A stretch of 64,000 nt of DNA. Source: G963674835 sp963674835 (GTDB lineage: Bacteria > Planctomycetota > Planctomycetia > Pirellulales > Thermoguttaceae). The stretch covers positions 2,356,001 through 2,420,000 of the forward strand of contig CAXXKC010000002.1 in NCBI GenBank assembly GCA_963674835.2, written 5' to 3'. Numbering within the stretch: position 1 is the first letter of the stretch; the number at the start of each line of letters is the position of its first letter. Shown one piece after another: positions 8,393-15,758 of this stretch. The notes below the pieces were generated by a model, which was given only the letters and a program-made list of their open reading frames with translations, was not told the DNA's origin and ran no database searches. The position numbers and the translations under genes are program-made.

Positions 8393-8686
8393 ATGCCGAA
8401 ACCGAAGTTCAGCCTCGGGCAAGTCGTTGCCACGCCCGGCGCACTGCATGCCTTGCAGGAAGCCGGTCAGAGCCCTGCGGACTTCCTTTCCCGCCACGTT
8501 GTCGGTGACTTCGGCGATCTCGACGCAGAGGATAAGGACCTCAATGACCGGGCGATCATCGACGGTAGCCGAATCCTGTCAGCATACAAGACGCTCCGTG
8601 GGGACAAGCTGTGGGTGATAACCGAGGCCGCTGATGACGACGGCAATCGATCCGCGACAACACTCCTGTTGCCCTCGGAGTATTGA
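8393..8686 (+). CDS. Small plasmid-associated protein, conserved family of unknown function
   Basis: The 97-residue protein starts MPKPKFSLGQVVATPGALHA and contains FLSRHVVGDFGDLDAEDKDLND and SAYKTLRGDKLWVITEA. This pattern (LGQVVATPGAL, FLSRH, GDWG-like, LND, SAY, WVITEADR-like) matches a widespread family of about 90-100 residues labelled only as plasmid-related or hypothetical, by memory. No function is known. AGGAGA at 8381-8386, part of a GGAGACA heptamer variant, precedes the ATG. The gene supports a plasmid or integrative-element origin of this run. Confidence 0.75.
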   Translation: MPKPKFSLGQVVATPGALHALQEAGQSPADFLSRHVVGDFGDLDAEDKDLNDRAIIDGSRILSAYKTLRGDKLWVITEAADDDGNRSATTLLLPSEY

Positions 8687-8760
8687 TCTCATTCGAGCCG
8701 TCTCAAGGAGACCTGCAAGGAGACCATCAGTCCCTCAGTCGAACACAAAGGAGCGAACAA

Positions 8761-9186
8761 ATGGGATGGTTTTTCACAAGGGGTAGCACGCGGAAGGAGT
8801 TGATCTCGGAGCAGACAAGGAACTGGACGGCGAACGGACCGAACGACACGACTGTCACCACGAATTGCCTCGCCCACTGCTACCGTGGCGGAGTTTTCAG
8901 CGGCGTCCTGTGGGCAGTTTGGGAGCGGACTTTCACGAGGAACGGCGAGGCGGTGCAACCGACCGAGCGGTGGATCGCATGCGACTTACTGCGATACAAG
9001 CGGGGTTTTGGGTGGGGTGCCAAGGGCATGGATGAGAGCATGCATCCGTTCTACTACTCGTGTCCCCTTCGCTACTTGGAGATGGTTCCGCTGGAGACCT
9101 ACGGCGGTTGTGTGGAATGGCGGGAGGGAGTGCGGCGGTATCACGCGAGACAACGTGAGACCAGGCGGCGACCAGTTCGGGCGTAG
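8761..9186 (+). CDS. Mobile-element-associated hypothetical protein
   Basis: The 141-residue protein starts MGWFFTRGSTRKELISEQTR and later has GVLWAVWERTF, WIACDLLRY, GWGAKGMDES and YYSCPLRYLEMVP. I recognise this as a family of small proteins found on plasmids and integrative elements, without known function; members typically keep the MGWxFxxGxTRKELI start and the GWGYKDMxES-like motif. The ATG is preceded by AAAGGAG at 8748-8754. Two GGAGACC copies lie between it and the previous gene. Confidence 0.75.
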   Translation: MGWFFTRGSTRKELISEQTRNWTANGPNDTTVTTNCLAHCYRGGVFSGVLWAVWERTFTRNGEAVQPTERWIACDLLRYKRGFGWGAKGMDESMHPFYYSCPLRYLEMVPLETYGGCVEWREGVRRYHARQRETRRRPVRA

Positions 9187-9245
9187 TCCAGGAGACCAGG
9201 GACAACAGCACGGCAACAACATCCTCAAACCCGAAGGAGACAATC

Positions 9246-9491
9246 ATGTCCGATCCAACTGAAGCAGTGAGGCGAGAACTTGTGCGCCAGATCAACGCCG
9301 AGCCGGGGAGTCGGGAAGCACTGGAAGCCGAACACGGGCAGGTGTGGGATACCAGCGAGTTGACGCGGGACTTCGACGTTCTTGGCTTCGCCTCGCCTAT
9401 GGTAGTGGTCCGTCGTCGAGCAGACGGAGTGCGAGGATCATTGTTCTTCCAACACTCGCCTCGCTATTACTATGGGTTCGAGCCGGGCTGA
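9246..9491 (+). CDS. Small mobile-element-associated hypothetical protein
   Basis: The 81-residue protein reads MSDPTEAVRRELVRQINAEP, then LEAEHGQVWDT and a C-terminal SLFFQHSPRYYYGF. It belongs to a small family seen beside the two preceding proteins on plasmid-like DNA, by memory; its function is unknown. The GFASPMVVVRRRADGVRGSL segment resembles a small beta-sheet. GAAGGAG at 9233-9239 supports the start. A GC-rich hairpin follows the stop codon. Confidence 0.75.
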   Translation: MSDPTEAVRRELVRQINAEPGSREALEAEHGQVWDTSELTRDFDVLGFASPMVVVRRRADGVRGSLFFQHSPRYYYGFEPG

Positions 9492-9502
9492 TGGCACGGC
9501 GG

Positions 9503-9547
9503 GGGCGGGGGTGCCTCGCGATCTGGGCGCTCCCGCCCGTTCCCTTT
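9503..9547 (+). terminator. GC-rich hairpin, possible terminator
   Basis: GGGCGGGGG (9503-9511) can pair with CTCCCGCCC (9530-9538) with one G-T pair. The loop holds a smaller stem, and the hairpin is followed by GTTCCCTTT. It lies just after the 9246-9491 gene. The T-tract is weak, so termination is only plausible. Confidence 0.4.
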
Positions 9548-9557
9548 GGAGACCCGC

Positions 9558-9704
9558 ATGAGAAGCAGGAGCGACAAAAAGGGTCGCCCCAATCCAGCCC
9601 CAGAAATCCCCGTGATTTCCAGCATCCGAATGGAGACCAGCCAGCGACAGAAAGGCTTTACCCTACTTCGCGTCCGCGATGGGGCAAGCGAGCGACAAAT
9701 GTAA
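9558..9704 (+). CDS. Possible 48-residue small protein
   Basis: A short frame starts at an ATG six bases after the GGAG of a GGAGACC copy (9548-9554), the same spacing as for the gene at 7132. The product is very basic (MRSRSDKKGRPNPAPEIPVI, later FTLLRVRDGASERQM) and has no recognised domain. A second heptamer copy lies inside it. It may be a genuine small gene in the otherwise empty 9492-9933 interval, or just a chance frame behind a good ribosome-binding site. Confidence 0.3.
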   Translation: MRSRSDKKGRPNPAPEIPVISSIRMETSQRQKGFTLLRVRDGASERQM

Positions 9705-9933
9705 CGAGTCAGTATCCAGCAGAAATGCCCCAGCGGACCATCGAATACACGGCGGTTTTGGGGAACGCTTCTGTAACGGGTCATGCAAAGACGACCCTTC
9801 ACAGCCCTCCCATCCGCCCCCGCTCGATTTCGTCTTTCCCGTTGGAGACCGGAAATCAGATCGCGGGAACGGCACGGAGACAATTTCGCAGAACAGATGG
9901 ATCACGAAATCCGAAGCCCAAAAGGACGCCCAG

Positions 9934-10677
9934 ATGACCCCGAAACAGCCCGAAAACCTGCCCAAGTGCGGATCACAAAATGGAAAGGCGAAATCTCGGA
10001 CGAGCCTGATCCGTCAAGTCGCTCGGCTGGTCCGTCATGCCGGGCTGGGCTACGAGGACTGGCGGTATGTCGCTCGGCACGTTCGTCGCCTGTGCGACCT
10101 CCGACCTGGGAAGAAGCCGAAGAAGCTCCCTCGAATCCTCAACGCCGAAGAGTTCCGCAGGTTCTACACCGTCGTGGATCGGGCTGAGGATGTCCAGCAC
10201 TCGTTGATGCTTCGCCTCTTGTTCTACACGGGGGTTCGGGTGTCGGAACTGTGTCGAATCGGAGTCACGGACGTGGATTTGGAGACCTGCAAAATCCGGG
10301 TGAACCAGGGGAAGGGATCGAAGGATCGCGTTGTCCTCTTCAACAAGTCGTTCGCGACGGCATTGAAGACGCACATCGCCGCTCATCCCCATAATCGCTG
10401 GCTCTTCCAAACTCGCAGGGCGACGAAGTTCTCGCCCAGGCGGGTACAGCAGATCGTCAAGCACTATGCCGAGGAAGCTGGCGTCCGGGCGACCCCACAT
10501 ACCTTCCGACACCAAGCGATCACTTGGCTGACCCGCCATTCGGGGATGGCTGATGCGGAGTTGCAGTTGATCACCGGTCATGCTCGTCGGGAGACGTTGG
10601 CGATTTACCAGCACGTCGCCCTCGACGGAGACCTGGAAAAGAAGTACCAAGACTCAATGAGAGAAGCGGGGCTGTGA
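9934..10677 (+). CDS. Tyrosine-type site-specific recombinase (phage integrase family)
   Basis: The 247-residue protein has the complete catalytic set of tyrosine recombinases: Arg102 in TGVRVSELCRI, Lys130 in GKGSKDR, His189-x-x-Arg192 in HTFRH, His216 in TGHARRE and the nucleophile Tyr225 in IYQHV. The N-terminal core-binding domain is short (about residues 20-60), as in small XerC/D-like or element-borne enzymes. An upstream open stretch in the same frame is low-complexity, so the ATG at 9934, preceded by AAAGGA, is preferred. It could catalyse integration or excision of the surrounding island; a tRNA-Leu 3' fragment lies 9.6 kb downstream. A copy of GGAGACC follows the stop codon after five bases. 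Confidence 0.92.
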   Translation: MTPKQPENLPKCGSQNGKAKSRTSLIRQVARLVRHAGLGYEDWRYVARHVRRLCDLRPGKKPKKLPRILNAEEFRRFYTVVDRAEDVQHSLMLRLLFYTGVRVSELCRIGVTDVDLETCKIRVNQGKGSKDRVVLFNKSFATALKTHIAAHPHNRWLFQTRRATKFSPRRVQQIVKHYAEEAGVRATPHTFRHQAITWLTRHSGMADAELQLITGHARRETLAIYQHVALDGDLEKKYQDSMREAGL

Positions 10678-10689
10678 GAACGGGAGACC

Positions 10690-11221
10690 GGAAAGTCTGA
10701 GCGGGTACGATTCATTCTGGGCGCCCCTCCGAGTCGCGTCGGCAAAATTCGAAGGGTGTTGCAAAGTTTTCAATCCGAGAACTTCTTTGGCAATGGTCGT
10801 TGCGCCGTTGCCAGGGGACGCCCCAGGGAAGACTACGTCGCAGTTTCTTTTATTTCGATCTCGGTTTCTCTCTGCTGGTAGGGCTGAAGACCTAAGCGAT
10901 TTCCGAATTGCAGAAATGCCGCGCGAAAAAAATCGGGGCTGGGAGGGGTTTTCCACACAGGCAGTCTCGCAATTCCTCCCCCGCATCCGTGTCCTTTCGT
11001 CCGGCATGCGCGCCATCGCACCTCGTGCAAGCGAGCCAACGATTCGGTGCCGTCAAATTCGAAATGCAAGACACGTAACCCCGTCGCACTTCCCCGCAAT
11101 TCCCAGGGACATATGCCTGCGACAGGTTGCCGCACGCTGCAATTTCCCCGGGGAGTTCAAGAAACGATCTTGCGTTTGGTATTTGACGGCACCGTCCGAC
11201 CGCACGCCCGTCTTTGGCCGA
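10690..11221. other. Intergenic region after the recombinase, no gene recognised
   Basis: Short open frames on both strands here show no recognisable motifs, no good start context and a shifted composition. The region lies between the end of the plus-strand recombinase gene and the end of the minus-strand cluster, so terminators would be expected, but I see no clear hairpin with a T-tract. Confidence 0.5.
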
Positions 11222-11854
11222 TTACCGCCTTACGTAGGGCGCGCCCGCAGTGCGCCGATCAGTTTCATACTCCTCTAGTAACTGTCTCACAATCCTCGGC
11301 CCAGCAATCACGACATCATCCATTACATCCACAAACTCCGCGTCCACGGAGTGTTTCATCTCTTTCATCAGCTCCCCAATCCGCGGAAACTCCTCCGAGT
11401 TGAATGGTGGTTGGAGACTCTTGAGAAACATGTCCGCATCGTCCACCATGATCACCGAACCGCGACGCCAACGCAAACACTCCCTTATCGCCCTCAATTC
11501 TTCTAACAAAGGACACTGTCGCCCTTCCAGGAAACTGCTCCTCGACGATGATGCGAACCAGTGCGCATCCAAGAAGAAGAGAACCTCCCGGCTGAGCGAA
11601 GGGAGAATCTCCTTAAGCACGTTAGCGGACTGGCCTAGTCGCATCCGCACGTTCTTCACATGCCCATAGTTCTTTTCGAAGAACTCAGCCAGGACCGGGT
11701 CGTTCTCTATGGTCCAAACGCTCTCAAAGAGACCTGCAAGTTGCAGAGTCCCGACACCGAAATAGGTCCCCGTTTCTATCGCCGTTGTGATCCCGAGTTG
11801 CCTTGACACTCTCGCTACCAACGGCGCATGCACGCTCCAATAGACGTCGCCCAT
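11222..11854 (-). CDS. SAM-dependent methyltransferase-like protein (class I fold)
   Basis: The 210-residue protein begins MGDVYWSVHAPLVARVSRQL and has a Rossmann-like core: AIETGTYFGVGTLQLAGLF (motif I-like, acidic then glycine-rich), VWTIENDPVLAEFF (acidic end of strand 2), a VLKEILPSL helix and VLFFLDAHWFAS (motif IV-like). This resembles FkbM/Methyltransf_24-type O-methyltransferases or proteins of that fold acting on small molecules or glycans. The substrate is unknown. It is the last gene of the minus-strand cluster, about 30 bp after the SDR gene. Confidence 0.65.
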   Translation of the reverse strand: MGDVYWSVHAPLVARVSRQLGITTAIETGTYFGVGTLQLAGLFESVWTIENDPVLAEFFEKNYGHVKNVRMRLGQSANVLKEILPSLSREVLFFLDAHWFASSSRSSFLEGRQCPLLEELRAIRECLRWRRGSVIMVDDADMFLKSLQPPFNSEEFPRIGELMKEMKHSVDAEFVDVMDDVVIAGPRIVRQLLEEYETDRRTAGAPYVRR

Positions 11855-11886
11855 TCCAATAGTCCTATCGCCTCGGCCTACCTGGC

Positions 11887-12645
11887 CTAAATAGTCATCC
11901 CCCCATCAATCGGAATCGCCGCACCATTTACACCTGACGCCTCATCGGAGCAGACGAATAGCACAACCGCGGCTACCTCGTCAGGTGTAACCATGCGGCC
12001 CATTCGAAGCGACGCACAGAAGCGGGTGTGTTCCTCCTCGAACGCCACTCCGCGTGCCTCCGCGCCACGTTGGATAACCGCATTCATCATCCTGGACTCG
12101 ATCGGTCCCGGGCAGACATCGTTCACAGTTACGCCGTGCCGAAAGTACTCTAACGCCACCGTCCGCGTGAGGCCCGTAAGCCCATGCTTACTAATGTTGT
12201 ACGACAGATTATTCACTGAACCCCTAATGCCCCATATGGAGTTCACATTTACAATCCGTCCCCACCGCTGTCCGACCATAAACGGCAGGTATTTTTGAAC
12301 TAACGCCACAGGCAGCCTCAAATTAACATCGTATGTGCGCTCGAAGACATCTCGGTCCGTCTCGATGACGCCGGTGGACGCCAGATTCACGCCCGCGCAA
12401 TTGACCAATATAGATACATCGCTCGGAAGAGCGTCAAGTTGCGAGGCGTCGCTTCCATTTAACGGCAGCATTACCGCTGAGCACTCCTTCCCGACCGCCT
12501 GGGCTCTCTCCAGATCCGACTTGTAGGTTCCGAACAAACGACACTCAGGATAACGGCGCCGAAAATGCCTAACGACCGACTCACCGACTGACCCCGTTGC
12601 ACCGGTGACCAGGACGCTCTTTTCATGCTTACTCACCACTTCCAT
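11887..12645 (-). CDS. Short-chain dehydrogenase/reductase (SDR, classical)
   Basis: The 252-residue protein is a classical SDR. It has cofactor motif TGATGSVG (14-21), NCAG structural motif, Ser in VNVNSIWGIRGS, and catalytic Tyr and Lys in YNISKHG, followed by the VNDVCPGPI segment and a C-terminal GAAIPIDGGMTI. Such enzymes interconvert alcohols and ketones with NAD(P)H, and in biosynthetic clusters often reduce 3-oxo intermediates. The gene starts an apparent two-gene unit with the downstream methyltransferase-like gene. It is separated from the rest of the cluster by 339 bp that include a long inverted repeat. Confidence 0.9.
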   Translation of the reverse strand: MEVVSKHEKSVLVTGATGSVGESVVRHFRRRYPECRLFGTYKSDLERAQAVGKECSAVMLPLNGSDASQLDALPSDVSILVNCAGVNLASTGVIETDRDVFERTYDVNLRLPVALVQKYLPFMVGQRWGRIVNVNSIWGIRGSVNNLSYNISKHGLTGLTRTVALEYFRHGVTVNDVCPGPIESRMMNAVIQRGAEARGVAFEEEHTRFCASLRMGRMVTPDEVAAVVLFVCSDEASGVNGAAIPIDGGMTI

Positions 12646-12984
12646 CGCCGACCTCCTCAGAGTGATCTCTTATTGAGTCCCGCATTGGAAATGAGCCAAG
12701 CCGACTGACAGGAGGCGGTGACCAGAGCATACCCGCCTGAATCCAAGCCCATTCCTTGTGCAAGTACCAATAGTACGTCGTAAACGCACGGCCTAGGGCC
12801 GTCTGACCTGAAGCTTAAGCCGTTCCGGCGTGCCCCCCAAAAACAGCATACGCTCTGACTCCAAGGAATGCCCTCTTAGTCGGGAGTCAGAGCGTATCAA
12901 GGGTCGTGAAGGTGTGACATAGGTGCCCTGGAAATGCAAGTGTGACGCGACAACACAGCCCTACCCCAACGGGACCTTCCTCAC
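12646..12984. other. Intergenic region inside the biosynthetic-type cluster
   Basis: No gene is seen in these 339 bp. The region probably contains the promoter of the SDR gene and the end of the upstream operon; the inverted repeat at 12848-12897 is its main structure. Confidence 0.5.
12848..12897. terminator. 15-bp perfect inverted repeat, possible terminator
   Basis: ATACGCTCTGACTCC (12848-12862) and GGAGTCAGAGCGTAT (12883-12897) are perfect complements around a 20-nt spacer. The repeat lies about 90 bp downstream of the stop codon of the 12985-14016 gene and could end that transcript. It lacks a T-tract and the stem is not GC-rich, so an operator or a relic of a small mobile element are equal alternatives. 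Confidence 0.45.
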
Positions 12985-14016
12985 TTACCTGCCCTGCTTT
13001 GCTGGGCTGGCCACACTCAGGCCCTGCGGAGATGGCTGATTGGTGTCCGCCGGAAGCATAAACCCCGGATCGAACAACTGTGCCTCTGTTATCTTAGCGT
13101 TGATGTAATCTGTTACGGGGTGCGCGGCCGGTGAATCCCATAGCGCGTCGAACATGCCGGTATACGTCCTAATCCTAGCCTCGTCCTTGGAAAACGTGCC
13201 GCTGATCTGCTCCGTGTTCCTCGCGCTTCCAAGATACAGGTATTCAGTAGAGAAGATCCCAAAGTCTTCAACGCCATCTGTGAGATGGAAGTCCTTCTTA
13301 AAACGATTGAACTCCTTGCGCGAAATGACCTTTCCAAACAGCCCCTGGGGCGGATTGCTGTGAAACGCGAGCAGCTTCCGTGCCAGCGGTAACCCGAAGT
13401 CCTCTTCGGAGTTATACACGAACATGCGCTTTAGTGTTCTGACCTTCTCGTCCCGGAGTCTGCGTAGCCAAGCGTCAAAGTAGAACTGGTATGTAACATC
13501 AAACACTTCCCCCGTCTCCCATAGCAGGTGCGTGGCCCGAAAGGTATCATGCTGCTTCTTGTCGTAGAGCGCCAGTAGTGCGTCCGTCGCCTCAATGTGG
13601 TGCCTTTCAATCGAGATCTCCTTTCTAGTCACTGTACACTGAAGCCACGTACGGAGGAGTTCGATTTCGTAGCGGTAGTGTTCTAGGAAGAAGTCATCAG
13701 CGACCGACGAGTTATCAATAAGCTCATGTAACAAGGACCTTATGTCGGAAAGCTGACTGTCTACCGCAGACTTGCTTTGCCACAGCCGCACCTGTTCCAC
13801 TGCCCGGCCGTTGAGAAGGTAAGCGAAGAATAGAAGTTCCGACATCGTGAGCGCAATGCCGACCAGGAAGCCGACGACTATGTCGTCCGACAACGTCAGA
13901 AGCTGTGGATTTGCCCAGTTAAGGATTACAGGGATCGCCACTGCAAGCAACGAGTTGATGAACGTAAGGCCCGCAGCCTTCCACGCAGCTCGCGCGATCT
14001 TAACGTCGCTATCCAT
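12985..14016 (-). CDS. Membrane-anchored protein of unknown function
   Basis: The 343-residue protein has two N-terminal membrane segments (about 12-32, AAGLTFINSLLAVAIPVILN, and 46-68, IVVGFLVGIALTMSELLFF). They are followed by a helical stretch (about 75-130) and a large soluble domain. The late segment DFGIFSTEYLYLGSARNTE and the following charged stretch resemble the edge strand of phospholipase-D-like folds, but no HKD motif is seen. It is translationally coupled (8-bp overlap) with the upstream methyltransferase-like gene, so it belongs to the same operon. It may be a transport, sensing or self-protection partner; function is unassigned. Confidence 0.7.
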   Translation of the reverse strand: MDSDVKIARAAWKAAGLTFINSLLAVAIPVILNWANPQLLTLSDDIVVGFLVGIALTMSELLFFAYLLNGRAVEQVRLWQSKSAVDSQLSDIRSLLHELIDNSSVADDFFLEHYRYEIELLRTWLQCTVTRKEISIERHHIEATDALLALYDKKQHDTFRATHLLWETGEVFDVTYQFYFDAWLRRLRDEKVRTLKRMFVYNSEEDFGLPLARKLLAFHSNPPQGLFGKVISRKEFNRFKKDFHLTDGVEDFGIFSTEYLYLGSARNTEQISGTFSKDEARIRTYTGMFDALWDSPAAHPVTDYINAKITEAQLFDPGFMLPADTNQPSPQGLSVASPAKQGR

Positions 14017-14827
14017 TGGCCTTCTCCGATATTACGAGATACGCGCACTGGTAGAACGGCGACGCCGCAGGCTCGTCGATCCTACATAGTCGTTGAAAGC
14101 ACTCGCTGTATCCGAGGGAATCGGGTGTGACATCGAAGGAATAGTCCCAGCGGTTACCAGGCGGCGTAAGCTCCTTCGTGTGCTGGATGATGAGTCTGGT
14201 TTGTCGGTCCGCAATCTGCGTCTCTAGGTCGGCATATATGAGCGTCGTATCGACACAGCAAAGCTCGCCAATCAAATGGTTCTGAAACACGGCGACGGAA
14301 TTGAAGTCATTGACACATCGGAGATTCAATGGACGGTCTCGGAAAAGCTGTACGATGGCGCCCGGGGTGTATCCGGGGCGCCGAGGCTGAAAGACGTAGT
14401 CCACGAACCGCCCAGATGGCGATAGTGCTCCGGAGACCGCCTGAAAAAACTGCCTTCGCTCGCTATAGGGTATGTTGCCGTGTGTCAAATGGGATAGAAT
14501 GAAATCATATTTGCGGCCTGAGCACGACAACGCCCGCGTCCAATCATTATTAATGAACCGTTCTCTACGACTCTTGACGCACAGCGACGACGCAAAGTCA
14601 AAGAAGAGGGCGGATTTATCGATTACGTCCACTTCGCACGGAAGTCGACTGCACACGGTCCTAAACTCCGGGGTAGATCCGAGGATGCACACCGCCTTGT
14701 CCTCGCCCGCTCCGCAGACAAGGGCATAGATCGTTGCGAGCAAATCCTCTCCAGGCCGATTGGGCGGCAGGACCAGCGTCCAGGTCCTGTACCCGGACCA
14801 GTTAACTGAGAAGTCTGCGCTACTCAT
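14009..14827 (-). CDS. SAM-dependent methyltransferase-like protein
   Basis: The 272-residue protein has a degenerate class I methyltransferase pattern: VCILGSTPEF (motif I region), VDVIDKSALFF (acidic end of strand 2), YDFILSHLTHGNIPYSERR and FFQAVSGALSPSGRFVDYVF (motifs IV-VI). The glycine-rich loop is reduced to GST, so cofactor binding is not certain. It overlaps both neighbours by 8 bp and is thus part of a tightly coupled operon with the flavin-barrel, NTF2-like and aldolase genes. It probably tailors a small molecule made by the cluster. Confidence 0.65.
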   Translation of the reverse strand: MSSADFSVNWSGYRTWTLVLPPNRPGEDLLATIYALVCGAGEDKAVCILGSTPEFRTVCSRLPCEVDVIDKSALFFDFASSLCVKSRRERFINNDWTRALSCSGRKYDFILSHLTHGNIPYSERRQFFQAVSGALSPSGRFVDYVFQPRRPGYTPGAIVQLFRDRPLNLRCVNDFNSVAVFQNHLIGELCCVDTTLIYADLETQIADRQTRLIIQHTKELTPPGNRWDYSFDVTPDSLGYSECFQRLCRIDEPAASPFYQCAYLVISEKANG

Positions 14828-15338
14828 GGGCGATCAAAAACTCCACATACACCTCGTTGCCAAATCTACTCTCGTCTATTAGCTTTCCACAGGACACAGA
14901 CAGTTCAAAGAAACGACTCTCCAGTTTCGCCCCTACCATGGAAAGTTCGGGAAACCACTCAGAGAAAATCCTGAACTTCCTGGTGTAGGTCGTGAACGCG
15001 TCGAGACTCGCAAGAATACTGAGCTGTCGCGCCGTCCCGAACAATTGTGCTCCCACGATCTTATCGCCAAAGACTTGATCGTTCCGAAACAGATTAAAGG
15101 CAAACCGACCGCCACTAAGCAGGTTCGCTGAATGCCTCGTGCTTGGCGGCGTCAACACAAAGATGCGACATGTGCTGCGTTCGGCAAAGTAGCATGTGTT
15201 AATGTGAGGTGAAGAATCGGCGTTGACTGTGGCGAGACTGCACAGAACTTGGGAAGAAAGCAGCCCTTCAAGGGCAGCTTGGACATCTTCGGGGCTCACG
15301 TCGTGAGCTGAGGTAATCTGCAGCGTTGCTTTGGTCAT
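14820..15338 (-). CDS. Pyridoxamine 5'-phosphate oxidase-like flavin split-barrel protein
   Basis: The 172-residue protein shows the PNPOx-like split-barrel pattern: a helix (ALEGLLSSQVLCSLATVNAD), SSPHINTCYFA, CRIFVLTPPSTRHSANL and FAFNLFRN, then further strands. Members bind FMN or F420 and carry out oxidations or reductions, or only bind cofactor or heme. It is far from true PdxH in length and sequence. In an operon with an aldolase and an NTF2-like protein it is likely an oxidoreductase on the pathway intermediate. It overlaps the next gene by 8 bp. Confidence 0.75.
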   Translation of the reverse strand: MTKATLQITSAHDVSPEDVQAALEGLLSSQVLCSLATVNADSSPHINTCYFAERSTCRIFVLTPPSTRHSANLLSGGRFAFNLFRNDQVFGDKIVGAQLFGTARQLSILASLDAFTTYTRKFRIFSEWFPELSMVGAKLESRFFELSVSCGKLIDESRFGNEVYVEFLIAHE

Positions 15339-15356
15339 TGCATTCTCCGGTCAGCT

Positions 15357-15758
15357 TCAGGTTGTTCGCTTTGACGCTCCAGGCTCGCCGCTCCGTACCA
15401 TAAACCATTGCCGAAAGCTGACGCAATTTGCGTTGTGATCAAACTTGAGAATATATATCCCTGAGCTTTGATGGCAGCCATCGTTATCGGTGTAGCTTGC
15501 CTCGTACGATACCGCCGCGATTCTGTCGCAGACGCTGATAAGGTCATACGTAACCTCAATATCGCGCTGAGCGAGTATCTCCGACCAGAATGTACGGATA
15601 TCGTCGGTAGACGATGCCACCTCTCGAAACGGCGACTCCTGATACTCCGTACAATGTGCGAACAGAGAGAGCGCTTTGTCGACGTCCTTGGATCGCCAAT
15701 GCTTGCGAAGGTCAACAAGCCACTCAAGTACGATTTCACGCGTAATTTCCTTGCTCAT
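15357..15758 (-). CDS. NTF2-like/SnoaL-type protein
   Basis: The 133-residue protein fits the NTF2-like fold: an N-terminal helix (IVLEWLVDLRKHWRSKDVDK), ALSLFAHCTEYQESPF, DIRTFWSEILAQRDIEVTYD and a C-terminal sheet ending GIYILKFDHNANCVSFRQWF. Family members include polyketide cyclases, dehydratases and ketosteroid isomerases, and many with unknown roles. Its start overlaps the aldolase stop by 4 bp (ATGA type), showing tight coupling. A parallel frame at 15335-15739 was rejected. The catalytic role is inferred only from its cluster. Confidence 0.8.
   Translation of the reverse strand: MSKEITREIVLEWLVDLRKHWRSKDVDKALSLFAHCTEYQESPFREVASSTDDIRTFWSEILAQRDIEVTYDLISVCDRIAAVSYEASYTDNDGCHQSSGIYILKFDHNANCVSFRQWFMVRSGEPGASKRTT

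Larger units (their letters stand above)
4422..10689 (+). repeat. Dispersed, strand-specific GGAGACC heptamer family (21 exact copies)
   Basis: Exact copies start at 4422, 4735, 4835, 5454, 5967, 6156, 7122, 7494, 7748, 8096, 8338, 8707, 8719, 9093, 9191, 9548, 9632, 9844, 10281, 10627 and 10683. GGAGACA variants start at 8382, 9236 and 9876. All lie on the plus strand, the coding strand of this gene run, and I saw no reverse-complement copy in the interval. Chance would give well under one copy. Every junction between consecutive genes from ardC to the recombinase holds at least one copy, often just after a stop codon. At 7122 and 9548 the GGAG part sits six bases before an ATG and could act as a Shine-Dalgarno sequence, but other junctions have a separate ribosome-binding site. 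The rest of the window has only scattered copies. Confidence 0.8.

Noticed and set aside
4422..10689. GGAGACC copies as a CRISPR array or tandem repeat
   Set aside because: Copies are irregularly spaced from 12 bp to over 900 bp, are only seven bases long and lie partly inside genes.
10787..11278. 163-codon plus-strand frame in the gap after the recombinase
   Set aside because: Low-complexity, Arg/Pro/Ser-rich translation, no start context, and it overlaps the end of the supported minus-strand methyltransferase-like gene.
12985..14016. Phospholipase-D-like nuclease assignment for the membrane protein
   Set aside because: A short strand resembles the PLD fold, but no HKD motif is present, so the function was left open.
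15335..15739. Alternative minus-strand frame overlapping the NTF2-like gene
   Set aside because: The other frame (15357-15758) has an NTF2-like pattern and an ATGA overlap with the aldolase gene; this one is low-complexity and Ser/Arg-rich.
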